Of a DNA stretch of 64,000 nucleotides, positions 44,440 to 54,925 are shown one piece after another. A model generated the notes under the pieces. It was not told where the DNA came from. It did no database searches and worked only from the letters and a program-made list of their open reading frames with translations. Made by a program: the position numbers and the translations under genes. The stretch spans positions 118,114,087-118,178,086 of the forward strand of contig CM043947.1 in assembly GCA_014529385.2 (NCBI GenBank), read 5' to 3'. This DNA is from Adiantum capillus-veneris. Taxonomy: Eukaryota > Streptophyta > Polypodiopsida > Polypodiales > Pteridaceae. Position 1 is the stretch's first letter. Each line of letters starts with the position of its first letter.

Positions 44440-44453
<14 letters not shown>

Positions 44454-45456
44454 TTAATTTTTGCCGGCGATGAGTGATCGCAGGAGAAATTCCCCTCCAA
44501 AATAGAGAAAAATAATGTTCTCTATATCTCCCCTATGTACACCTGCAATGGTGGCTACTCATGGGGCAAATGCCAAATGGCTAATTGCAAAATCCCAAAA
44601 AAAAAAACCTAATTTTTGAAAATCTCCTCGTGGCAAATTCAAGGAGAGAGAGCCTTAATTTTCACCGGTGGCCAGTGTTCGGGAAAAATGTGTCTCAGGT
44701 TATGTCGTGTCGTAATTTTCAATATAAAAAATGTTGTTTATAAGCAAGGAGAAAAGGAGAAATTCCCCTCCAAAATAGAGAAAAATTATGGTCTCTAACT
44801 CTCCCTATGTACACCTGCAATGGTGGCTACTCATGGAGCAACTGCCAAATGGCTAATTGCAAAATCCCAAAAAAATAACCTACTTTTTGAAAATTTCCTC
44901 TTGGAAAATTCAAGGAGAGAGAGCCTTAATTTTCGTCGGTGACCAGTGTTCAGGAAAAATGTGTCTCGGCTTAATATCATGTCATTTTAAATATAAAAAA
45001 TGCCGCTTATAAGCAAGGAGAAAAGGAGAATTTCCCCTCCAAAATAGAGTAAAATAATGCTCTCTATATCTCCCTATGTACACAATGCAATGGTGGCTAC
45101 TCATGGAGAAACTGCCCAATGGCTAAGAGCAAAATCCCAAAAAAATAACCTAATTTTTGAAAATTTCCTCTTGGCAAATTCAAGGAAAGGAATTTTGTAT
45201 GTTTTAAAAAAATGATTTTTTTCGAACACTGCTGGAAACTGTCCATCACAAATGGTGTGTGTGTGATGGAGATGGTTAGGCGTAGGGGGCGGGACAATCG
45301 CGCCGAAGGTGTGGCCGCCGCAAACAGGAAGCGAGATAGAGAGCGAGCGATTCTGTTAATGCTTCAAATTGGAGAGAAATGAAATGATATATTTGAGGCA
45401 TTTCGCACGTTTATAGTGTACTCAAACCCCATGTGCCGCTTGCAGAAGGTTTCCTG

Positions 45457-45536
<80 letters not shown>

Positions 45537-45998
45537 GAGAGAGAGAGACTTTTGACCGGCGACCACTGTTTGGGAAAAATGTGTCTCATTTTAATATCGT
45601 GTCATTTTCAATATCAAAAATGCCGTTTGAGAGCAAGGAAAAAAGGAGAAATTCCGCTCCAAAATAGAGAAAAATAATGCAAAATCCCAAATAAAAAACC
45701 TCATTTTTGAAATTTCCTCTTGGCAAATTCAAGGAAAGGAATTTTTTATGTTTTAGAAGATGATTTTTTCCGAACAGTGTCAGCGACTGTCCAAGCACAA
45801 AAGGTGTGTGTGTGTGATAAAGATGGTTAGGCATAAGGGACGGGACAATTAATCATGTGGAAGGTGTGGCCGCCCCAGAGAGGAAGTGAGAGATTCTGTT
45901 AGTGCTTCAAATTGGAGAGAAATGAAATGATATATTACGGGCCTTTACATGTTTATGGTATACTCAAACCCTAGGGCCGCTTGCAGAAGGTCATCTGC

Positions 45999-46076
<78 letters not shown>

Positions 46077-46500
46077 CCTTTTCACTGGCGACCAATGTTC
46101 GAGAAAAATGTGTCTCGGCTTAATACCGTGTCATTTTCAATATCAAAAATGCTGTTTGAGAGCAAGGAGAAAAGGAGAAATTCCGCTCCAAAGTAGAGAA
46201 AAATATGCAAAATAAACTAATTTTTGAAAATTTCCTCTTGGCAAATTCAAGGAAAGGAATTTTGTATGTTTATTAAAATGACATTTTCCGAACACTGCCG
46301 ACGACTGTGAGGTGACCTTCTGTTGTGTGTGTGTGTTGTGTGTGATGGAGAATTAGGCGTAGGGGGCGGGATAATCGCGCTGAAGGTGTGGCCGCTGCAG
46401 AGAGCAAGCGAGACAGAGAGCCCGTCGGAGCTCGAGAAGATGATGAGGCCCACATTGGCATCGCACAGAATCGAGAGTTTACCACCAATCCCACATTGGA
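44440..46500. repeat. Tandem/higher-order array carrying MADS exon pieces and (GA)n
   Basis: A module starting GAGCCTTAATTTTCGCCGG or a variant, followed by GGGAAAAATGTGTCTCGG, recurs near 44449, 44651, 44922, 45548 and 46077. A second module, TTAGGCGTAGGGGGCGGGA then GGTGTGGCCGCC, recurs near 45275, 45828 and 46352. Short MADS pieces encoding TFCKR lie on the minus strand at about 45440-45425 and 45985-45970. Long (GA)n tracts occupy 45459-45548 and 46004-46075. A diverged copy of the first module is at 51955-52190. Confidence 0.85.
46406..46490 (-). pseudogene. Second MADS-box fragment
   Basis: The minus strand encodes LSILCDANVGLIIFSSSDGL, the central strand region of a MADS domain, preceded by a degraded GIGGK. 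It keeps the residues that the 44200-44403 copy lost in its frameshift. Flanking sequence is shared with the array modules, so both are duplicates of one ancestral exon. Confidence 0.8.
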
Positions 46501-46708
46501 GGGAGAGAGAGAGAGAAAAGAAGAAGAAAAAAATAACGCCATAGGAAACTATCCAAGAGACCTTAAAGATCTATCCCACAAGGCCCGCATTAGGGCATTA
46601 GGGGGGGAGAGAGAGAGAGAGAGAGAGATGAAACAGAATGAAGTAAAATGTTATATCCATGCCTCCAAAAGGCAATTATGATCTAAAGTATATATATATA
46701 TATATATA

Positions 46709-46735
46709 CTAGTGTCTGACCCGTGCGTTGCTGCG
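46709..46735 (-). mobile_element. Possible Helitron 3' terminus
   Basis: Read on the minus strand, CAACGCACGGGTCAGACA is followed by CTAG at 46712-46709 and then T. A GC-rich imperfect hairpin a few bases before CTAG-T is the usual Helitron 3' end. No matching TC-type 5' end was found, so this may be a remnant. Confidence 0.4.
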
Positions 46736-46839
46736 GTTAAGAAAGCATGGCCGTTGGGTCACACACATACACATATTTGTAGGGTGTGTGCATACGTGCA
46801 CACAAGTAAAGAGGGTGTACTTTAGTCCTTGTAATCACT

Positions 46840-46972
46840 TCAAAATAATTGCAATTCCCTCTCTCTTTCTTATTAGATCTTGAGATCAAGATTCGTCGAG
46901 TAGACCTTTGATATATGTTTGGATTGCTCTTATGACAATAAAAAATCTCTTCTTCTCTCTCCCTCATTGCCC

Positions 46973-47068
<96 letters not shown>

Positions 47069-47070
47069 AC
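46840..47070 (+). repeat. SINE-like tail followed by (CT)n(AC)n
   Basis: AATTCCCTCTC, TTGAGATCAAGATTCGTCG, GTAGACCTTTGATAT and CTTATGACAATAAAAAATC correspond to the 3' half of the tRNA-derived repeat. A compound (CT)n(AC)n tract (46981-47064) follows directly. Confidence 0.55.
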
Positions 47071-47150
47071 AAAGTTTTGAGTTTAATAGTTGTCGGGTAG
47101 ATTTTTGGGATCTCTCTCAGTGAATAAGAAAATGAAACTATAGTACCTTT

Positions 47151-47341
47151 TATTGGGGTTAAGGCCTATGTGCCTTGACCCGTCGCCCAGGTCATGGGCG
47201 CCCGCCCACTGTTACCCTATACTTCTAGTGAGTATACTGTATAGGGGGAGCTGCCACTTCACAGTCTCCCCACCCACATCGTGTGTGTGTCTCCTTCTCT
47301 CTCTCTCACTCTCCGTCTGTGGTGCTCCCCGATCCCCTTCA
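47151..47341 (+). repeat. Copia-type left LTR
   Basis: It starts TATTGGGGTTAAGG (TG expected) and ends CCCCTTCA. It contains a short inverted pair around AGTATACTGTATAGGGGG. Confidence 0.9.
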
Positions 47342-47343
47342 AT

Positions 47344-47355
47344 TGGTATCAGAGC
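47344..47355 (+). promoter_or_regulatory. Primer-binding site, initiator tRNA-Met
   Basis: TGGTATCAGAGC lies two bases after the LTR, an exact match to the complement of plant initiator tRNA-Met 3' end. Confidence 0.92.
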
Positions 47356-48471
47356 GTAGGTGCGGAGGGAGCGCGTGTGTGCACAGTCACGACGATAGCG
47401 GAGAGCCAGTTTCATTCCCGAAATCGCGTCCGTGCGCGTGCGCACTTTCAAGAGTGCAAACAGGGTTTCGACTTCGGCATCGGCAAATTCAGCTTTTCGA
47501 GAGCGTTTCCACCAGGCGTTCTGATGTTTTACCCCCCTTTTGAAGCCATTCGAGCCATCAAAAACTTCATTCGAGCTACGGTTGAGGAGCTGCATTTTTC
47601 AACCCTCTTTTGGCAGTTTATGCTGCGTTTTTGGTTTGAAACGGAGGTTTTTGGCATAGCTTTCACACCCGGACTCAGATACATGTGATCCAGGAGTCTA
47701 CCTTGGGGTTTTGGCACGCTCCGGACGCGCTAGTCATATCAGAATTTTAAAATTCTGAACGCTGAATTTTCTGCAGCAGCAGTTGTTTATTGTGTGTCGA
47801 GGATTCCACACATGGCTTGCTCTCAAATGTGAGAGTGATATTTGTTGCAAGTTTCCTCACAGGTGGGAGGATACGATGTATGCCTTATGTGGTTTGATGC
47901 TCAGGGAGACTAATGTGATTGCATTTTGAGCTCGGCAACGTATGCCTCGAGCATGTTTTTTGGCAGTCACAGGCAGAGCAAATATCTGTGTACTAGATTT
48001 GCAGGTGTTTGCAATGATGTATGCAAAGTGTGGAGATTGGTGCATGCATTTGGAGTGCGGTTTGATGCGCTTTGGTTGCTCATGGTTTTGAGTGTGCAGT
48101 CAGTTTGGTTACTAGTTTTGTGGCCGTTTTACTGACGAAACTCTGGCGAAATTTTCCCAGGAGTTTTATGCGTATCATTTATGCGATCTAGGTAGAGATT
48201 GCGGGTTGCACTCAGCATTTGCGTGTGGTGTTCTCTATAGGTGAGAGATTTGTGTGTGTGTATGCATCGATACCGCACAGTGTGGGCTTGGTGATTAGCT
48301 CACAGATTGCAGTGTGATACTAGAGCAGGCCAGGCTTGTATTGACATTGCAGGAGCTCTATTTTGGAGTGTGTCTCACAGGTTGTACATTGTGTTTCTGG
48401 CCATATTTGTAGACAGTTTCCAGGTGTTGTTGGTGAGGTGGTTTTGCTTTCTAGTTTGCTACATTCTGCTC

Positions 48472-48834
48472 ATGGCAGAGACACGTGATCGCTCATATTA
48501 TGATCTCTCCGAAATGTGCATGTTTGATGGGTCAGACTTTGCAGCATGGAGAGAGTGTATGCTTGATGCATTGACACAGCGAGGGTTGCATCGACCATTG
48601 AGTGGTGATGCAGGTAGACCTTCAAACATGTCTGACGATCAGTGGCAGGAGCTAGAGGAGATGGCACTATCTACACTCTCTTTGCACCTTGCAAAATCTG
48701 TATATGCTCTTGTTATGTATGAGACTACTTCGAGAGCACTTTGGCGTAGATTACATGATATGTATGATAGATCTGAGTCATCAAGGACTCGTGTGAGACA
48801 TGTACATTCACGAGTACGCCGACAGGTGACGTGA
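48472..48834 (+). pseudogene. Copia-type gag remnant
   Basis: From ATG 48472 it encodes MAETRDRSYYDLSEMCMFDG, then FAAWRECMLDALTQRGLHRP and LWRRLHDMYDRSE. This is the N-terminal gag (UBN2-type) pattern of copia elements. It ends at 48834 about 120 residues in, well short of the usual gag. About 1.1 kb of untranslated-like sequence (47356-48471) separates it from the primer site. Confidence 0.75.
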
Positions 48835-48838
48835 TGCC

Positions 48839-49537
48839 ATGGACTTAGTTGCTTTGACAGTTGAGGGAGATGTAGTGTCGGAGTATACTAGTGACGGGGA
48901 TGTCACTTTTACCTCGAGCTATGCACGAGATGCTATACATGTGGATAGTGCACTCCCTTCGCAGTGGTTGCTAGACACAGATGCTATGTTTCATGTCACG
49001 CCGCATCGTGCATGGTTTTGTAGCTATTCTAGCGGGATGCTTGGCAGTGTACGTTTGACCGATGGATCGGTGCATGCGATAGCAGGTGCAGGAGATGTGA
49101 GATTGTCATTACCGAGTGGTGCATCTTACTTGTTACGACATGTGCGCTATGTACCAGATTTGACAGTGAATTTGATCTCGATTGGTCAGCTTAGAGATTG
49201 TGGATGTCAGATTTCGCTACGAGAGCGAGATTTTGTGATGCATTTGGGTTCGCTAGTGATTGCGAGAGGTGCCAGGAGTGGTACAGGTTACCCATTGCAT
49301 GTGGATCACGCGAGAGACGGTGTTGTCTCTGTGATCATGCAGCCAGGTAGAGAGCGAGAGAGCAGGCGAGTCTCTTTTGCTTGTGGGTTGCAGGATGCTT
49401 TGCATGGAGTGCAGAGCAGTGACCTTGTTGTGCAGGTTGCGTCTACGGATGCACAGGTAGAGCGGGATAGCTCTAGTGAGTCACAGCAGGATGAGTCATC
49501 AGAGGTGATGACAGAGATGACTCACATGGGATGCTGA
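48839..49537 (+). pseudogene. Copia-type protease remnant
   Basis: The 232-residue frame contains WLLDTDAMFHVTPHRAWFCS, then GSVRLTDGS and LRHVRYVPDLTVNLISIGQL, the protease region of copia. The active-site DSG is replaced by DTD, so the enzyme would be inactive. After about residue 150 the sequence is Ser/Glu-rich and not recognisable, marking the deletion of integrase. Confidence 0.78.
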
Positions 49538-49538
49538 G

Positions 49539-50039
49539 ATGTCGGCTATTGTGGAGTCATTTCTTAATATGCTTATGCGAGAGCTTGATGCAGATTTAGG
49601 ACAGATGGATACTCTTGGTACACATGTGATATGTGGTGGGCACGAGGAGTCACTCCAGAGCTCGGAGTCAGAGTGCCATGGTCTCTATGATAGGGGACAG
49701 GATTGCCATGAGTTGAGTTCTGAGTTGGAGGTGGTAGAGATTGCCAGGGTTGCATCAACGTTCGGTGTCCTCATGTATGAGATGCTGATCTCGAGGCCCA
49801 ACATAGCAGCTGCAGTGGGAGCATTTGTAGCAGGGTTGATTAGTTGTTCGATGACCGATCTCGGCATAGAGCATAGGGGAGGTTTGCAGGTATTGGACCG
49901 ATACTTACAGGAGTGCATGAGCTCTTGTAGACTATTTGCAGAGCTTGGAGCTAGCTCTGTGTGGCTTCAGCAGCGGGATGTTTGTCTATCAGTAGAGCCG
50001 GATGCACTAGCTCATCGAGAGTCAGTGGGCATAGGTTGA
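49539..50039 (+). pseudogene. Copia-type RT-end scrap
   Basis: Near 49755-49830 the frame reads FGVLMYEMLISRPNIAAAVG, matching the copia motif just after the RT (normally VGSLMY.M..TRPDI..AVG). RYLQE near 49900 follows as in intact elements. The rest is unrecognised. Confidence 0.6.
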
Positions 50040-50114
50040 GAAAATATCTCACCTTCTATTGGTTGTACACTAGTAGATCTTGCTTAAAGGCACATTGGCC
50101 TTTAAGTGGGAGGT

Positions 50115-50301
50115 TGTTGGGGTTAAGGCCTATGTGCCTTGACCGGTCGCCCAGGTCATGGGCGCCCACTGTTACCCTATACTTATAGTGAGTATACTGT
50201 ATAGGGGGAGCTGCCACTTCACAGTCTCCCCACCCACATCGTGTGTGTGTCTCCTTCTCTCTCTCTCACTCTCCATCTGTGGTGCTCCCCGATCCCCTTC
50301 A
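50115..50301 (+). repeat. Copia-type right LTR
   Basis: Begins TGTTGGGGTTAAGG and ends CCCCTTCA; lacks 4 bp of a GCCC repeat present in the left LTR. Confidence 0.9.
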
Positions 50302-50412
50302 CCTTTGAGTGTCGCAGATTGGTTATCGCAATTCTCTCTTAAATACCCGGTCTTAAGTTCAAGACTTGTCAAATAGAGCTTTGAGATCTCTTCATGTGTT
50401 TCTATGACATCA
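50302..50412 (+). repeat. tRNA-derived SINE-like repeat, split by the copia insertion
   Basis: The part at 47134-47150 (AACTATAGTACCTTT) continues here after the target duplication: AGATTGGTTATCGCAATTC (A-box region), then CGGTCTTAAGTTCAAGAC with B box GTTCAAGAC, then AGAGCTTTGAGATCTCTTC and TATGACATCAAAAATTC. The order matches the units at 563-1109. A (CT)n tract follows at once. Confidence 0.7.
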
Positions 50413-50414
50413 AA

Positions 50415-50474
<60 letters not shown>

Positions 50475-50625
50475 CTTGAGATCAAGACTCGTTGTGTAGA
50501 TCTTTTATATCTATTCGGATTATTCTTATGACACCCTCCTTCCCTCTCTCTCTATCTCTTTGTGCTTTCTATTGTGCTCTCTCTCTCTCTCTAACACACA
50601 TACATGTATGCACGTTCACACACGT

Positions 50626-50662
<37 letters not shown>

Positions 50663-50746
50663 GACACACAATTCCCTCTTAAGTACCATGTTTAAAGTTC
50701 AAGAGATTTGAGGTCTCTTGATGTGTTCCTTTGGCATTAAAACATC

Positions 50747-50815
<69 letters not shown>

Positions 50816-51183
50816 GTGCCCCATGGGAGGTTGTAACAGATTTTTAATAGGTGTACCCATCGTTTATTGGCATAGCATGTCCTGGAGGTGGTGAGAGAGT
50901 GATCGTTGATATACTGCGCGTTCAACTTTTCCATGTCTATTATACTCTTTCCATTTTGGGACTATTTGAGATTTCCAATGTTTGCAATAAGCCAAGGTTT
51001 AATGTATTTTTACCACTAAAATTGCAAATTTCTGGCTAGATTTCAAGAAAAATTTTGTAAGTTTTAGTGTAGATATCCTCAATTCTTTAAATTTCAACTT
51101 AAAATTCAAATATTTTTATCGTGCAAATTTTTATATAATATTTTCTTGATTAAAAATTTATTTTTTGGTAGGTCCTAATCAAG

Positions 51184-51260
<77 letters not shown>
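50413..51260. repeat. CT/AC microsatellites with two SINE tail fragments
   Basis: (CT)n at 50418-50471, 50577-50592, 50743-50794 and 51184-51226, with (AC)n at 50631-50660, 50797-50815 and 51227-51254. Tail fragments of the SINE family lie at 50472-50545 (TTGAGATCAAGACTCGTTG) and 50670-50742 (AAAGTTCAAGAGATTTGAGG), each ending in (CT)n. Confidence 0.75.
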
Positions 51261-52653
51261 ATACACACACTCACACATACACACACGCCGCGCGCCTATT
51301 CAACTCCGAGACCATTTGACTATGTCCCTTTGCACAAAGCTACAATGTGCAATGTGCATATATGGAGGTGCCAAGTGTGAGATTTTACTTCAACGTATAC
51401 AATGCGTGAAATCTTCGAAAGTTCTACATTTTTTGAAGCTCATGTATAAATTTCAAGGCTAGGCGTGCATTTGTATAGTAAGGAAAAGGGAGTTATTTAT
51501 CCTCTACACTATCTAGCACGAGAACAATCAAATGGGATAAATGGTGGGGATCATTCGGATCATCAAATTCAAATGGTTAAGTAAATTTAGTGTAAAAAAG
51601 TAAATTTGGACGAGCAAGTTAATTCGAGTGAGTCAAGATTGTCTCGCACCTTGCACGTCAAACCCACGACTTGTCTCGTTCAAGGCACGCACTCTAAGCA
51701 CTACACGTCTGCATGCTTTTACTGAAGATCATGGTACTCCAATTCATTACATCGTAAGTGCGGACTGATTTGGAATTTCGTGTGTCGATCGCATGGTCTA
51801 CAATGCATGCATGTCATGATCCGTCACCTCCACCCTTGATCCCATTGTGAACATGCACATGCCATGTAGTGCTTTGTGTTCTTTATGGCCTTCAAAATGC
51901 AAAGTAGAGCAACTCTTTACAAAAATAGAAGTAGTCACCTTTCAAATTTGAAAGTTGGAGTCGATGTTCGAGAAAAGTGTGTCTTAGAATCGCCTTGAGC
52001 GAGCTTAAAACTCAAAAAACTTTGTTGAAGGGAGAGAAAAAAGAAAAAAATTCACTTGAATAATTTAAAAAAATAAAGGTACATTGTTAAAAAATAATGA
52101 TTATTTTAAAAAAATTCCTCTTTGAATCTACCCAATAGAAAATTTTGTATGTTTGTGAAATTGACTTTTCCCAACAACACTAATAGGAGTCAAACTCCAT
52201 GGCCTTGTCATAGATTGTCATAGAGGAAGTACTAAGCTTTTTGATATAAATAATATAGATATAAATGAAGTACTATGCTTTTTGACTTTTTGACAAAACT
52301 CAAGAACTCAAAACTAAAAAAAATCATTTTCCTTTTCTACCATCGTATCACCTACCCTTCACTTTTGCATTTCAAACCAAAAGTTTTTGAAAGGCTTTCT
52401 TTGAAATGAACGAGAGTGTGACATGTAGATACCCTCCCCTTCCTAGAAAATTTTAAGCTGCATTATATATAGTGTATATATATATAGTGTATATATATAT
52501 ATATATATATATATAAGAGAGAGAGAGAATACTTTTCTTGATTTTATTTATGAAAATTTACGACGGAGCAAGAAGTTTGAATGTAAGAGGGGCCATGCCG
52601 TCGTCGAAGGCAACGCCAGTTTATTAGTTTGTATAATTTTCAGAGCCTTTTAT
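51261..52653. other. AT-rich intergenic sequence
   Basis: No gene. A diverged copy of the 44.4-46.5 kb array module lies at 51955-52190 (GTTCGAGAAAAGTGTGTCTTAG to TTTTGTATGTTTGTGAAA). (AT)n tracts occupy 52468-52515. Confidence 0.6.
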
Positions 52654-53476
52654 CCTCAAGTCAAATTTTTTTCTTTTCTTTCTAAAATTTACAATTGTGA
52701 ATGAATTATATATATATATATATATATATTACAAAACTCATAGTTGTGAGTGAATTATATTGAACAGCCCAAGAAATTACAAGGTCTAGTCATGCTCTTG
52801 TTGAGCCATCACTATACTTACATCAGGATAGCCCCACCGACCCGCCGCCTCTTCCTTGATACAAAGGGTCCATAAAGTAATCCTTTTGAGATCTTTTATT
52901 TACCGATGTCCAAGATTTTCCCCCGTCCTAGGCATTCCATCTAGTGACAACAAGGCACAAGTAGTCCTAGACCAATCCTCCGAGTGTTGCTTGCGCCCGA
53001 CGTTCATATTAGCACTTTGCTTTCTTGAGTCATTTCTGCGAAGCTTGCCACCTCAGAACCCCGTTCAAACACACAACGGTTTCTACCAAAAAAATTACAA
53101 TGTCTTGTCATGCTCGTGTTGAGCCATGACATCATGTCCTCAAGTCAAATTTTTTTATTTTTATTTTATTTTTTTAGCAAAACTCACAATTGTGAGTGGA
53201 TTATATTTAGCAACCCAAAAAATTACAAGGTTTTGTCATGCTCATGTTAAGCCATGACAACATCCAGGGATCATAATTACAATGGTTATGAGGACAGCCA
53301 CCCCTACCACCCCGCCTCATTCTGATATCTTTTATTTATCGATGGCCAAAATTTGCCCCCATCCTAAGCATTCCATCTGCTGACAACAAGACACAAGTAG
53401 TCTTAGACCAATCCTCCGAGTGCTGCTTGCGCCCAAGTGCCCATATTAGCACTTTGCTTTCCTCAAGTCAAATTTT
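52654..53476 (-). repeat. Two copies of an L1-like 3' tail
   Basis: Units 52654-53137 and 53138-53460 each begin (on +) CCTCAAGTCAAATTTTT, then a T/A-rich tail, ACTCACAATTGTGAGTG, a TTACAAGGT motif, and run to ATTAGCACTTTGCTTTC. The start sequence recurs at 53461-53476, so it works as a direct repeat bracketing the second unit. Read on minus, the unit is a non-coding 3' end with an A-rich tail. Either two insertions at related targets or one tandem duplication explains this. Confidence 0.6.
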
Positions 53477-53499
53477 AAGTATTGGCACTAGGAAGGTAG

Positions 53500-53824
53500 G
53501 AAAGAAAGAGCTTAAAGGGGGGGAAATTGGAAGGTGGCAAGGCTTGGACCCTTAGTTAAACAAGAGGTTCACAATGCACATGCAACACAATAAGTCCCAT
53601 GTGAGAGAAAGCAATCAAATTCCGAAAAAAAGGAGTACATGTGCCTAAACAAAATGGGTGAAGGTATTTATGAGAAAGATGCATGGCCTAGGTCATTTAT
53701 GACAAACATGCATGCCCGTGCTATTTCAAAGTTTGAATTCCAAGTTTCAACTACTAGGCAATTAAAGTCACCTACCCTTGGTCAAAATGTTGATTTTGAG
53801 ACACAAAGTTTTGGATCATCTATA
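53500..53824. repeat. Dispersed repeat shared with 60395-61075
   Basis: GGCTTGGACCCTTAGTTAAACAAG and AATGCACATGCAACACAATAA (53540-53590) recur at 60448-60501. ACTACTAGGCAATTAAAG to AAAGTTTTGGATCATCTAT (53750-53820) recurs at 61007-61078. The 60 kb copy has about 400 bp extra between the two parts. Confidence 0.8.
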
Positions 53825-53899
53825 TCTATACTATATATTAAAGAGATTATTTTTTCAGTGCCACGTGTCAAAGTTTGTTGCATCCGATGAGTTCCGGTG

Positions 53900-53963
<64 letters not shown>

Positions 53964-53986
53964 TCGAAGGCCGCCGGCCACACTAG
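53825..53986 (+). mobile_element. 162 bp non-autonomous Helitron
   Basis: The 5' end is TCTATACTATATATTAAAGAG after an A. The 3' end has the perfect hairpin GGCCGCCGGCC (53969-53979), three bases, then CTAG (53983-53986) followed by T. Helitrons start TC, end CTRR after a hairpin, and insert between A and T without target duplication; all are met. The related sequence at 61065-61095 lacks the element (ATCTATA then ...GGATAATGG). A (GA)n tract of about 50 bp fills the middle. There is no coding capacity; RepHel protein would come from elsewhere. Confidence 0.8.
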
Positions 53987-54345
53987 TAATAAGATAATGG
54001 GGGGAGACATTCCAAGAAGCTAGCTATAAGTAATGACATTTTCTTCTTCTTGCATTCTATCCCCATAGATTTCCATCAGTTCCATCCTTGAAAAATTGAA
54101 AATAAAACATGCCAAAAGTGGCCTACCTACTGCTACCCCTGCATGCAATACATTGTCACATGCTCATTTTCAAAGTATTCCTCGCTCATTTTGTATACCC
54201 TTCACAGTGTGGCCCCTCTCTATCTTTTTGTGTGTCTCTAATCTCTATTGACCATGTGCAAGTAGCAAGGAGGAGGAGCTTTAGTAGTAGGAAGAAAAAC
54301 ACGCCCAGATTTGACCCTGTGTTACTCAAAAAAGGGCAACTATCC

Positions 54346-54667
54346 TGTTGAGATGTCGAGCTCTACACCTTGAGTTGGCATCCACTATGGGTCTTGGCCG
54401 CTTACGGCATTTACTCACTGGTGCATTAGGTGACCGACACGGAGGATCTCTACCAGTGATTCTACAGCTGGACTACACTTATAGTGCCAGCCTAGTACGC
54501 TTCTAGCGAGTTCACACTTAGTGACCGCATGTACATATGTGCTACTTTTCAGCTTTAGCACTTAGTCATTTTGTACTCTCTTTTCTGTGAAGAAGAAGAA
54601 GAAGCTTTCCATCTCTGTGTGCTTTGTGCTTGTCTTGTGTAGCTCTCTTGCATCCTCATTCTTTACA
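54346..54667 (+). repeat. Copia left LTR
   Basis: Starts TGTTGAGATGTCGAG and ends CATTCTTTACA. A (GAA)n run lies near 54592-54604. Confidence 0.95.
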
Positions 54668-54680
54668 TGGTATCAGAGCC
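54668..54680 (+). promoter_or_regulatory. Primer-binding site, initiator tRNA-Met
   Basis: TGGTATCAGAGCC starts directly after the left LTR. Confidence 0.93.
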
Positions 54681-54925
54681 TGGTGCAAGCAAGTGAGGCT
54701 AAGAGAGCAAGAGCATCACAATCCCTTCGTTCGCAATCCACGACCAGAGGTTTTTCGTACAATTTTCTGAACAAATCTCCAAAGTGCAGTATACAGAGAT
54801 TTACTATACAAGTACAGTGGTTGTATGTACGCTTGATTGTGGACACTCGTTGAGTGTAGAAAGCGTTACAGGTACCACGATAGCAGGTTTAGCAGATTGT
54901 AGCTATTTTGTCTTAGTGCTTCAAG

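Larger units (their letters stand above)
47151..50301 (+). mobile_element. Internally deleted Ty1/copia-type LTR element
   Basis: LTRs of 191 bp (47151-47341) and 187 bp (50115-50301) share nearly all bases, including CCGATCCCCTTCA at the end. The 5 bp duplication CCTTT lies at 47146-47150 and 50302-50306. A TGGTATCAGAGC primer site follows the left LTR and a purine tract (AAGTGGGAGGT) precedes the right one. Inside are gag and protease remnants and a scrap of the RT end, but no integrase and no RT core, so it depends on another element. The left LTR has lost its initial TG (now TA). Confidence 0.92.
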
